Assembly (NCBI RefSeq): GCF_000003605.2
Contig: NW_003124899.1
Span: forward strand, 389,515-421,813
From: Saccoglossus kowalevskii
Taxonomy: Eukaryota > Hemichordata > Enteropneusta > Harrimaniidae
Direction of reading: 5' to 3'
Length of the DNA: 32,299 bases
Part shown: piece after piece, positions 25,701-29,322 of the stretch
Position numbering within the stretch: the first letter of the stretch is position 1
Layout: each line of letters starts with the position of its first letter
Notes under the pieces: model-generated
Told to the model about the DNA's origin: nothing
What the model saw: only the letters and a program-made list of their open reading frames with translations
Databases searched by the model: none
Translations under genes and position numbers: made by a program

Positions 25701-28270
25701 TCCCTGCGAATACCTATGTTATGTAAAGTGTTACTAATAAAATGTATGCACTGAATGTAATACGAGTTTTCATTCTCATCACGTTTCGTCCCGTTCCTCC
25801 ACATATGATTGTCCGTTATATTGTAGGCATACCGGTGATTATTGTGGGTATTAGTTTTCCGATCAGACCTGAGGAATATGGCACCGAAGACAGGTAAGAG
25901 AATACAACGGAATCGTCCCGTGACAAAATTGCATCACACCGACTTATTTCCAATAACATGGGTGAATAGATTATAATTGGTTTACAGTGATGAATCGGCA
26001 CAATATATATATATTTATATGATATTAGTCCATGCAGACTAGCCGATATTATATCAAAACAATGTACAAATAATATAATAAAATTATTGAAGCATAACTT
26101 TAATTGTATACATTAATATAAATAATATAATGGCAAATAACATGATGGATTGGAATGAAAATGAAAAGATATTGGACATAAATTAGATTCATACAAAACA
26201 TAGTCGTCGATTCTGACAGAGCATAACTATTCGACGTCATCGATGTACCAGAAACTTAAAATGTAAACAACGAAATTAACCATGATTCATCGTCCCCACG
26301 TCATCCATCCCAAGTCATTTTTAATTTCAGATGTTGGTTATCCACGGAAAAGGGCCTTATATGGGCATTTGTTGTTCCTGTACTGGTTGTCATTGCGGTG
26401 AGTACAACAATTTATGTGTTTGTTTGTTTTAATTTATGGATAAATAATACCACAGGTACAATATATTTGGTTTTACGATCTGCCTCCCTGTTATCACCCA
26501 GGCAACCACGTGGTGATGCGTTCTGTATTCCGTGTGGAGTAATTTAACAGATATGCTTTGCAAGCCTATTCCGCGTCTATAGATGATTTGTGATTTGTTG
26601 TGTTTTATTTCCGATTCATGATTTACTGATAGTCGTGTGTGGTGAAATCCCTCACGGGAAAAAAAAGTAATACGCTACATGGGAGGATTGTTTGTGTCTG
26701 TATTCAGTTAAAACTACCATATTCGTCCAAACACGATTCTGAGTTTGCCCTCGATTTTATATTTTTGTCTACATTTCAGGTTAATATATTCGTACTCATC
26801 ATGGTCATCCGGGTATTTATGACACTAAAAGCTAACGCTGACAAAACAGAGAAAGAACGAATGAAGTAAGTGAAAGTGCACAAAGCGCTAAAGTCGTCGC
26901 CTCGCGTCGTATTCAATATGGGTCCCATACGACGTACACAACGCATGTAAAATAATTGAACGCACTGCGCTGCGCCTGTGGCGCTTTGCGTAAAACGCCT
27001 TCGTTGGTCCAATATAACATGAGAGTGCATCGTCAATTTCTACGTGTGGGTGTGTCTACAATACATTATGGGTGACTGATGCGGTATTTATTATTCGCAG
27101 GGCCGGTATGCGGGCGATATTGATGTTACAGCCTCTGTTGGGTCTAACATGGTTCTTTGGTTTTATTTCGTCATACGACCCCAGCCTGCTCTTCAACTAT
27201 CTCTTTGTCATATTCAACTCTCTGCAGGTAAACATGAGCACATGTATATGTATATATACACACGAGTCGCTGTCACTAGCGACAAAGTGTGTGTTTGGTG
27301 TAGAGCCGTGTTATAAACATATGCGCAATGCAAAGTTATTATTGGAATATGCTATCGATATTACGCTTACATTGTTGTTGTTAACATATTAAAACATTTA
27401 TTGGTTTGGTTTCCATGATTACAGGGTGTTTTCATTTTCGTCCTCCACTGCCTGTTGAACGATGAGGTTAGTATTTCCGTTATGTGGCGTTGGTTGTTGT
27501 GTCGTTGCTACATTGTATGCAGTCACTTGTATGCGAATATTAAACATTACGCCACATAATATATCAAATGAGTTAGTTCATTGGGATTATCACATTCGGA
27601 TGAAAGAACCGTACAAACAGTCAAGCGAATTACTCTCCTTTCTAGTTTGATAGTACACCTGTATAACTGCTGCTATGTGCCAAATGTAGAGATTATGTCA
27701 CCTATGGGTCTGTGTGATGTCATAATGGCCACAATGCAATTTAATGCATTATCTTTGCGTCAACACGGTCAGGGGTCACCAAGGATCTCCCTATTAATAT
27801 CGCAGTTGTAATTGGACGAATCTTAACCACCGACTGTAGTATGTGGTACACTTGCCAACTCTAGTGGTTAGACCTCAGGGAATCGAGCGGCTAACTTCCG
27901 GTGTTGCTAATACAACATAAAAATGATTATGAATGCGAACATATCATTTTGATACAGCATCAAATGAAAGATTATACATTATATGTGCTCGTCCATATCT
28001 ATAATGTTGATTGAATTTGGTAGTAATATTACACGCATGATACATATCACGGTTTAACCATTGACCAAGAAAACAATGACGTGTCACTCTCAAAACTCCC
28101 TACAGGTACGAAAGACGTTCCGTATACATCAGAAGAAGATGAAGTCATCGGTCATGTCGTCATCCGGTACAGAAAGCAGCGTCATTAGCAAGACGAAAAT
28201 AAAATCCGACTACAAATCGGTATATATACTGACAAAAACAAAACAAAAATCGTTACTCATGGTGTTTTGA
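4391..28270 (+). CDS. Adhesion GPCR with three discoidin (F5/8C) domains, 23+ exons, 5' end missing
   Basis: Gene-level entry for a multi-exon receptor; exons are listed separately. Joining 23 exons gives 3,224 nt, or 1,074 complete codons after a 2-nt partial first codon, with no in-frame stop. Domains, numbered from the first full codon: F5/8C-1 about 7-163, F5/8C-2 about 171-320, F5/8C-3 about 337-469, linker 470-497, GAIN about 498-780 with GPS 737-780, seven-helix domain about 790-1030, cytoplasmic tail from about 1035. The family is a cell-surface receptor that self-cleaves at the GPS and signals through G proteins using a tethered agonist. The discoidin domains imply binding of a glycan, lipid or matrix partner, but the ligand is unknown. 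There is no hormone-receptor motif before GAIN. The N-terminus and signal peptide are not identified, and more N-terminal domains may lie upstream. The subfamily is not assignable by eye. Confidence 0.93.
4735..5166 (+). other. Intron within F5/8C domain 1
   Basis: A phase-0 intron with GT donor and a ttttttag acceptor. It is AT-rich with no feature I can support. It splits the discoidin domain at the same place as the phase-0 introns in domains 2 and 3. Confidence 0.85.
5167..5314 (+). CDS. Exon 2: F5/8C domain 1, C-terminal part
   Basis: A 148-nt exon from phase 0 to phase 1, with donor ccag|gtaata, encoding residues 115-163. It contains [10 protein letters not shown] (136-145), the usual pi.aryiRi.p strand, and closes with LWEINGY, equivalent to the family's lR.ElxGC. 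Tyr160 replaces the terminal Cys. Cys151 and Cys152 lie just before the last strand. The length is identical to exon 4, which ends domain 2. Confidence 0.93.
5315..7381 (+). other. Intron between F5/8C domains 1 and 2
   Basis: A phase-1 intron of about 2.07 kb. It contains a (TTTG)n microsatellite near its 3' end and otherwise AT-rich sequence. ORFs at 5386-5773 and 5934-6161 have no domain signature and are likely chance. Confidence 0.8.
7261..7295. repeat. (TTTG)n microsatellite
   Basis: About eight TTTG/GTTT units with one imperfect GTGT unit, lying about 90 nt upstream of the acceptor for exon 3. Confidence 0.9.
7382..7704 (+). CDS. Exon 3: F5/8C domain 2, N-terminal part
   Basis: A 323-nt exon from phase 1 to phase 0, with donor aaa|gtgagt, encoding residues 165-271 (164 is split). 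It is a strong discoidin match: QVTASS (180-185), SAWC (206-209), [17 protein letters not shown], then [13 protein letters not shown]. No cysteine occurs before the ITASS-like motif. Cys209 directly follows Trp208, as Cys52 follows Trp51 in domain 1. Confidence 0.95.
7705..8947 (+). other. Intron within F5/8C domain 2
   Basis: A phase-0 intron of about 1.24 kb. A GC-richer patch at about 7790-7935 contrasts with its AT-rich surroundings and looks like a decayed dispersed repeat. Nothing else is recognisable. Confidence 0.8.
7790..7935. repeat. GC-rich patch, possible decayed dispersed repeat
   Basis: The patch is markedly richer in C than its flanks, with runs such as CTCCTCC and CCCCTCCCC and the string GAATTCCTGGATCCA. 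I see no terminal repeats or target duplication, so an element type cannot be given. Confidence 0.3.
8948..9095 (+). CDS. Exon 4: F5/8C domain 2, C-terminal part
   Basis: A 148-nt exon from phase 0 to phase 1, with acceptor ttttgaag and donor ccag|gtaatt, encoding residues 272-320. It contains [11 protein letters not shown] (294-304) and then [10 protein letters not shown] (308-317), a clear final discoidin strand pair. Tyr317 stands where the family has Cys. Cys309 aligns with Cys152 of domain 1. Confidence 0.94.
9314..9840. repeat. Three diverged copies of one short sequence
   Basis: Copies begin near 9314 (CAGACATGCATTGACTAATT), 9474 (CAGACATGCCTTGACCGATT) and 9759 (AGCCATGCCTTTGCCGATTG). 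Copies two and three continue in parallel for about 70 nt, through matching blocks such as GACTAATGGTG and CACTCATGGTG and then TAATGTAC and TGATGTAC. Spacing is irregular (about 160 and 285 nt), so this is not a simple tandem array. It may be a decayed mobile element with internal repeats. Confidence 0.5.
9426..9444. repeat. C10A9 homopolymer junction
   Basis: Ten C are followed by nine A. Sequencing error is likely here. Confidence 0.9.
10193..10500 (+). CDS. Exon 5: F5/8C domain 3, N-terminal part
   Basis: A 308-nt exon from phase 1 to phase 0, with acceptor ctgtccgtag and donor gcg|gtatga, encoding residues 322-423 (321 is split). Motifs in family order: SISASSEYD (343-351), [11 protein letters not shown] (360-370), [17 protein letters not shown], then [16 protein letters not shown]. 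The residue after the conserved Trp368 is Arg, not Cys. Confidence 0.95.
10501..10910 (+). other. Intron within F5/8C domain 3
   Basis: A phase-0 intron of 410 nt. No feature is seen beyond splice signals and a short C-rich run near 10558. Confidence 0.85.
10911..11049 (+). CDS. Exon 6: F5/8C domain 3, C-terminal part
   Basis: A 139-nt exon from phase 0 to phase 1, with acceptor tttaatag and donor ccag|gtaaat, encoding residues 424-469. It includes [10 protein letters not shown] (445-454) and closes with TLRLEILGY (460-468). As in domains 1 and 2, Tyr replaces the terminal Cys. Thr460 occupies the position that is Cys in domains 1 and 2. It is nine nt shorter than the equivalent exons 2 and 4. 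Confidence 0.94.
11050..12975 (+). other. Intron between F5/8C domain 3 and linker
   Basis: A phase-1 intron of 1,926 nt. Neither strand shows a coding region or a clear repeat. Confidence 0.8.
12976..13058 (+). CDS. Exon 7: linker between F5/8C-3 and GAIN
   Basis: An 83-nt exon from phase 1 to phase 0, with acceptor aatttacag and donor cag|gtaaag, encoding residues 471-497 (470 is split). It starts Ala-Pro-Leu with a [10 protein letters not shown] stretch suited to a flexible, possibly O-glycosylated stalk, then becomes helix-like (IQIIQQATQ). It was placed by phase and splice signals; no domain is recognised, so support is weaker than for its neighbours. Confidence 0.75.
13059..15207 (+). 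other. Intron between linker and GAIN
   Basis: A phase-0 intron of 2,149 nt. It contains a direct duplication of a 44-bp unit at 13872-13959. No coding signal was found. Confidence 0.8.
13872..13959. repeat. Tandem duplication of a 44-bp unit
   Basis: Two adjacent copies begin at 13872 and 13916. Each starts GCGTCTAATAATACA, followed by AAGCTGA in the first and GAGCTGA in the second. The copies diverge mainly in the middle. Confidence 0.7.
15208..15381 (+). CDS. Exon 8: GAIN domain, helical subdomain A
   Basis: A 174-nt exon in phase 0 at both ends, with acceptor cattccttgcag and donor gac|gtaagt, encoding residues 498-555. The predicted protein is rich in Leu, Ile, Glu and Lys with helical periodicity, as in GAIN subdomain A. 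A single Cys lies near the end (GVCADT). Assignment rests on position before a clear GPS and on phase, since this subdomain is poorly conserved. Confidence 0.85.
15491..15559 (+). CDS. Exon 9: GAIN domain, small exon
   Basis: A 69-nt exon in phase 0, with acceptor tatatttcag and donor atg|gtaagg, encoding residues 556-578. It contains [13 protein letters not shown], resembling the linker helix in GAIN domains where a phrase like 'sn.Ld' precedes the next helix. A 109-nt intron precedes it. Confidence 0.82.
15712..15817 (+). CDS. Exon 10: GAIN domain, with GC splice donor
   Basis: A 106-nt exon from phase 0 to phase 1, with acceptor gtatgtttcag, encoding residues 579-613 (614 is completed by exon 11). 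The donor reads cg|gcaagt, a GC donor with otherwise perfect consensus. It is the only visible choice that gives the phase exon 11 needs; nearby GT sites (such as gga|gtaaat) give phase 0, which puts a stop in exon 11. The joined protein reads VNIDIRI, the expected entry into the GAIN beta-sandwich. Confidence 0.85.
16690..17438. repeat. 26-bp minisatellite, interrupted by assembly gap
   Basis: Tandem units of GGGACATATCATTATATTCG followed by TCTATT, 26 bp, lie on both sides of a run of N (before 16862 and from 17359). Units vary at few sites (GGGAC, GGAAC, CGGAC). The gap is probably collapsed or unresolved array, so the true copy number is unknown. Confidence 0.92.
16863..17358. other. Assembly gap (496 N)
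   Basis: A run of 496 undetermined bases inside the minisatellite. Long ORFs that appear to cross it are artefacts. Confidence 0.99.
18175..18420. repeat. Diverged duplication in the GC-AG intron
   Basis: Two segments about 180 nt apart share an ordered similarity: TCCCTCTATACAAGTGCCAG near 18198 and TCCCTTTATAAATGCCAGC near 18376. Their upstream parts are loosely similar. No protein or RNA gene is recognised. Confidence 0.3.
19416..19570. repeat. (AATAT)31 pentanucleotide microsatellite
   Basis: 155 nt of perfect AATAT tandem units. The reverse-strand ORF of repeating Leu-Tyr-Tyr-Ile-Ile is produced by it and is not a gene. Confidence 0.97.
20573..20710 (+). CDS. Exon 11: GAIN domain, beta-sandwich start
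   Basis: A 138-nt exon in phase 1 at both ends, with acceptor tgcattctcag and donor gatg|gtacgt, encoding residues 615-659. It contains [12 protein letters not shown], then a beta-rich stretch with [15 protein letters not shown]. It fits GAIN subdomain B, and its phase fits only the GC donor of exon 10. Confidence 0.87.
20711..21242 (+). other. Intron in GAIN domain
   Basis: A phase-1 intron of 532 nt. Nothing is seen beyond splice signals; small ORFs on both strands have no domain signature. Confidence 0.8.
21243..21445 (+). CDS. Exon 12: GAIN domain, beta-sandwich
   Basis: A 203-nt exon from phase 1 to phase 0, with donor cag|gtagaa, encoding residues 661-727 (660 is split). It includes [13 protein letters not shown] (the GAIN phrase that often reads v..ivyknl..il), [14 protein letters not shown] and MYLNFVN. 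These match the strands before the GPS in adhesion GPCRs. The acceptor is gtatag after a T-run. Confidence 0.92.
21446..22430 (+). other. Intron before GPS exons
   Basis: A phase-0 intron of 985 nt. It contains a possible small inverted-repeat element (about 21711-21925) and otherwise AT-rich sequence. Confidence 0.8.
21711..21925. repeat. Possible small inverted-repeat element, GACGTCA-containing
   Basis: CGCCCTCA at 21711 and TGAGGGCG at 21918 are complementary ends. Just inside the left end lies GTGACGTCAAAATGACGTA. A closely related stretch, GTGACGTCAGAATGGCGTA, occurs at about 23173, preceded in both by a CCTC..GTG.CGA block. The shared block of about 45 nt suggests a dispersed family; end-to-end pairing is short. 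Confidence 0.4.
22431..22483 (+). CDS. Exon 13: last GAIN strands and start of GPS
   Basis: A 53-nt exon from phase 0 to phase 2, with acceptor atctctttcag and donor aag|gtaggt, encoding residues 728-744 (745 is split). It contains VDICVYWEF (734-742), the first half of the GPS with Cys737 and Trp740, both conserved in the family. Confidence 0.95.
22484..23684 (+). other. Intron inside the GPS
   Basis: A phase-2 intron of 1,201 nt that splits the GPS motif. It contains a GACGTCA repeat block near 23150-23195 and a short duplication of CTTCTCTCGTGA at about 22630-22655. ORFs of 60-90 codons here have no recognisable domain. Confidence 0.8.
23150..23195. repeat. Second copy of a GACGTCA repeat block
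   Basis: CCTCTAGTGGCGAGGC followed by GTGACGTCAGAATGGCGTA aligns with CCTCAGTGACGAAAC and GTGACGTCAAAATGACGTA at about 21713-21757. Same strand, about 1.4 kb apart. Confidence 0.5.
23685..23808 (+). CDS. Exon 14: GPS cleavage site and tethered agonist
   Basis: A 124-nt exon from phase 2 to phase 0, with donor cgg|gtaaat, encoding residues 746-786. It completes the [12 protein letters not shown] (748-756), then [13 protein letters not shown] (768-780). All expected residues are present: Trp751, Cys756, Cys768, Cys770, and the His772-Leu773-Thr774 cleavage triad. Cleavage would fall after base 23769. The new N-terminus TNFAVLM matches the conserved tethered agonist, so autoproteolysis and agonist function are predicted intact. 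Confidence 0.97.
24047..24153 (+). CDS. Exon 15: transmembrane helix 1
   Basis: A 107-nt exon from phase 0 to phase 2, with acceptor ttctttccag and donor aag|gtatca, encoding residues 787-821. [20 protein letters not shown] is a hydrophobic helix of family B2 type (compare the usual lt.iG..lSi..L...i). It is preceded by the short polar stretch joining the tethered agonist to helix 1. Confidence 0.95.
24154..24484 (+). other. Intron between helices 1 and 2
   Basis: A phase-2 intron of 331 nt with no feature recognised. Confidence 0.85.
24485..24587 (+). CDS. Exon 16: transmembrane helix 2
   Basis: A 103-nt exon from phase 2 to phase 0, with donor cag|gtgagt, encoding residues 823-856. [19 protein letters not shown] contains the family B2 helix-2 signature hxNL.lsl.iaql. 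The preceding RLLKNQR is the first intracellular loop, with basic residues. Confidence 0.95.
24738..24888 (+). CDS. Exon 17: helix 3 and start of helix 4
   Basis: A 151-nt exon from phase 0 to phase 1, with acceptor cgtttccag and donor ttggg|gtgagt, encoding residues 857-906. Cys859 (GLC) is the conserved extracellular cysteine. [20 protein letters not shown] is the diagnostic helix-3 signature of adhesion GPCRs. LLGWG begins the WG.P motif of helix 4. Confidence 0.97.
24889..25826 (+). other. Intron inside helix 4, with a 328-bp MITE
   Basis: A phase-1 intron of 938 nt splitting the WG|(I)P motif. About a third of it is a GC-rich element with perfect 15-bp terminal inverted repeats (25115-25442). 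Confidence 0.85.
25115..25442. mobile_element. MITE-like element with perfect 15-bp terminal inverted repeats
   Basis: ATCCTCGGGGGCGGA at 25115-25129 and its exact complement TCCGCCCCCGAGGAT at 25428-25442 bound 328 nt that is GC-richer than its flanks. No transposase ORF lies inside, so it would be non-autonomous. A second, shorter inverted pair (TTTTCACCG and CGGTGAAAA) follows near 25139-25170. A TA could be the target duplication (cagTA on the left, TTAg on the right), but this is not certain. Superfamily not assigned. Confidence 0.75.
25827..25893 (+). CDS. Exon 18: helix 4 and start of extracellular loop 2
   Basis: A 67-nt exon from phase 1 to phase 2, with donor cag|gtaaga, encoding residues 908-928 (907 and 929 are split). 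It begins IPVIIVGIS, completing the [10 protein letters not shown] signature of helix 4, and continues into a polar loop with PEEYGTED. Confidence 0.95.
25894..26330 (+). other. Intron in extracellular loop 2
   Basis: A phase-2 intron of 437 nt, AT-rich, with a short (TA)n run near 26000. Nothing else. Confidence 0.85.
26331..26397 (+). CDS. Exon 19: extracellular loop 2 and helix 5
   Basis: A 67-nt exon from phase 2 to phase 0, with acceptor tttaatttcag and donor gcg|gtgagt, encoding residues 930-951. CWLS (930-933) supplies the conserved loop-2 cysteine that pairs with Cys859. [15 protein letters not shown] is the typical B2 helix 5 (g.iWaFv.Pv..vi). Confidence 0.96.
26398..26779 (+). other. 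Intron in helix 5
   Basis: A phase-0 intron of 382 nt. A 76-codon ORF overlaps its 3' part only because it runs in frame into exon 20. No other feature. Confidence 0.85.
26780..26865 (+). CDS. Exon 20: end of helix 5 and intracellular loop 3
   Basis: An 86-nt exon from phase 0 to phase 2, with donor atgaa|gtaagt, encoding residues 952-979 (980 is split). [18 protein letters not shown] continues helix 5 (the family's vN...l...v.r.l), followed by a charged loop DKTEKERMK that faces the G protein. Confidence 0.95.
26879..26991. mobile_element. Miniature inverted-repeat element in the intron after exon 20
   Basis: The ends GCACAAAGCGC and GCGCTTTGCG are near-complementary. The core CAATATGGGTCCCAT followed by ACGACGTA matches GATATGGGACTCAT and GCGACGTA in the element at 29201, and GTCGTCGCC(T)CGCG matches its left end. 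It starts about 13 nt after the exon 20 donor. No coding capacity. Confidence 0.6.
27101..27227 (+). CDS. Exon 21: helix 6 and most of helix 7
   Basis: A 127-nt exon from phase 2 to phase 0, with acceptor tattcgcag and donor cag|gtaaac, encoding residues 981-1022. [20 protein letters not shown] holds the LLGLTW.FG signature of helix 6. [14 protein letters not shown] is the start of helix 7, with the conserved FN..Q residues. Confidence 0.97.
27425..27466 (+). CDS. Exon 22: end of helix 7
   Basis: A 42-nt exon in phase 0, with acceptor gattacag and donor gag|gttagt, encoding [14 protein letters not shown] (1023-1036). It is the standard B2 ending (lQG.fiFi.hcl.n.eVr). The short size is usual for this exon in adhesion GPCR genes. 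Confidence 0.95.
27467..28105 (+). other. Intron after helix 7
   Basis: A phase-0 intron of 639 nt. ORFs at 27462-27811 are chance continuations into the intron. No feature seen. Confidence 0.8.
28106..28219 (+). CDS. Exon 23: proximal cytoplasmic tail
   Basis: Acceptor ctccctacag; starts in phase 0. It encodes residues 1037-1074: VRKTFR completes the conserved post-helix-7 eVR..f motif, followed by a basic and Ser-rich tail ([15 protein letters not shown]) with many possible phosphorylation sites. A donor tcg|gtatat follows 28219 but is weak. If unused, the frame runs 16 more codons to TGA at 28268-28270. Confidence 0.9.
28220..28270 (+). CDS. Alternative C-terminus by read-through of exon 23
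   Basis: If the weak GTATAT donor is ignored, translation continues for 16 residues ([16 protein letters not shown]) and stops at 28268. An AATAAA at 28563 could end this transcript, giving a total of about 1,090 residues. This is the simplest ending. It competes with splicing to 28622. Confidence 0.45.
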   Translation, partial: VYILTKTKQKSLLMVF

Positions 28271-28291
28271 TGTGCGGTATAATTGTTGGAT

Positions 28292-28328
28292 AAGGGCGCA
28301 ATTTCTTACCTTAATGAGAAGCGCCCTC
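28292..28328. repeat. Short inverted repeat after the first stop
   Basis: AGGGCGC and GCGCCCT are separated by about 20 nt, just after the 28270 stop. AGCGCCCTCAT recurs at about 30519, so it may be a dispersed-repeat fragment rather than a functional hairpin. Confidence 0.3.
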
Positions 28329-28562
28329 ATGCGACTAAAATTTCTTGCAAGCACGCCTACCTTCTAACATTTTTCATAACTTTATAGTAGAAACGTGTGT
28401 GTAATTAAATTAAATTTGTAATAATCCGGATTTTATAGTCGGCCTCATACACCTCAACAACTAGTGAATGTTATGTAATAATTCTATGTCCCTAACGTAG
28501 AATTTAGAAGCAATACGTGATTCTGACGATCAATTTTCTAGTAGTTTTCTGCATGATTGAAT

Positions 28563-28568
28563 AATAAA
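28563..28568 (+). other. Candidate polyadenylation signal AATAAA (proximal)
   Basis: AATAAA lies about 290 nt after the 28270 stop, with T-rich sequence 30-50 nt downstream. It suits the read-through ending of exon 23. Not unique: other AATAAA hexamers occur downstream. Confidence 0.35.
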
Positions 28569-28621
28569 GCAAAGTAATAGTATAGTGATAATAACTCATT
28601 TGTTTTATCTTTTGCCGCAAG

Positions 28622-28658
28622 GATCTAACGAAAATAAACGTAGAAGAAAAGAAAAAAG
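28622..28658 (+). CDS. Candidate exon 24: tail extension
   Basis: The acceptor tatcttttgccgcaag is good and the donor aaaaag|gtaaca acceptable. The 37 nt in phase 0 encodes DLTKINVEEKKK plus one base. It is phase-compatible with exon 23 spliced at 28219, but there is no domain or homology to confirm it. Confidence 0.35.
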
Positions 28659-28769
28659 GTAACATCCTATCATTGTTATTATTAATCGTATGCCATGAAT
28701 AATGTTATTTTAATCTTAGTGGAATGCTCGTTAACTATTTGATTTGTTTCTCGCTGTTAACGATTTGTA

Positions 28770-28888
28770 TTAAAGAGGGGGGGGTCGTCACCTGCGCACG
28801 CGCGGAAATTGAGTCCCAAGCTTGTTTGTAAACAATGACACGATATGGACATCTGACGCATGCGCAGATGACGACTCCCCTGCTTTAA
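28770..28888. mobile_element. TTAA-flanked miniature inverted-repeat element
   Basis: It is bounded by TTAA at 28770 and 28885. Inside, GTCGTCACCTGCGCACGCG (28784 on) pairs with CGCATGCGCAGATGACGAC (28857-28875), 16-17 of 19 positions matching. The outer TTAAAG/CTTTAA also pair. TTAA flanks are typical of piggyBac-type target sites (family knowledge), so this may be a non-autonomous piggyBac-like MITE, 119 bp. It sits in the putative tail intron. Confidence 0.6.
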
Positions 28889-28976
28889 CGTTGAACACTG
28901 ATTCTTGGATTCACGCTGGCACATTTAATCATTTAACAATGAAATTCAAAGCAGTGACCATTGTCTCGTTTTACAG

Positions 28977-29002
28977 CTCCGAACGGGAAAGAAGTTTGGT
29001 AA
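28977..29002 (+). CDS. Candidate terminal exon 25
   Basis: The acceptor gttttacag is good. In the phase left by candidate exon 24 it reads APNGKEVW and stops at TAA 29000-29002. A second frame through the same acceptor stays open to TAA at 29137 and encodes a longer basic tail ending IQVIH, but needs a preceding phase of 2, which exon 24 does not give. The true end needs transcript data. Confidence 0.22.
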
Positions 29003-29200
29003 AAATTATAGGTGACCCTTTATGGTGGTCCATCGATGACATCACGACAAGACCGTCAACTAATGAAATGTTGGTATCGTCAATTCACAAGAAACCGTCC
29101 AGACGAAGTAGAAAACACGAGATTCAAGTCATACACTAATAAATTGGGCGGAGCATATTCGCGGTGTTGTGAAATATTTGCAGCTTAAATCGTGGTTTTG

Positions 29201-29322
29201 TTAAAGGGCGACAGTCGTCGTGCCGCGTTCTGTTCGATATGGGACTCATAGCGACGTATAAAATACTTTATTTATTTACATGAAATACGAACACGCGCTG
29301 CGCGACGAACACCGCGCTTTAA
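29201..29322. mobile_element. TTAA-flanked miniature inverted-repeat element
   Basis: TTAAAGGGCGAC at the left and GCGCTTTAA at the right are TTAA-bounded. The subterminal GTCGTCGTGCCGCG pairs imperfectly with CGCGCTGCGCGACGAAC. The core GATATGGGACTCATAGCGAC recurs in the copies at 26879 and (reversed) 1001. 122 bp with no ORF. This best-preserved copy defines the family. Confidence 0.65.

Noticed and set aside
28822-29139. 105-codon ORF as a separate gene
   Set aside because: Its first part lies in the TTAA-flanked element. Only the part after 28977 might be a tail exon, which is treated as a candidate.
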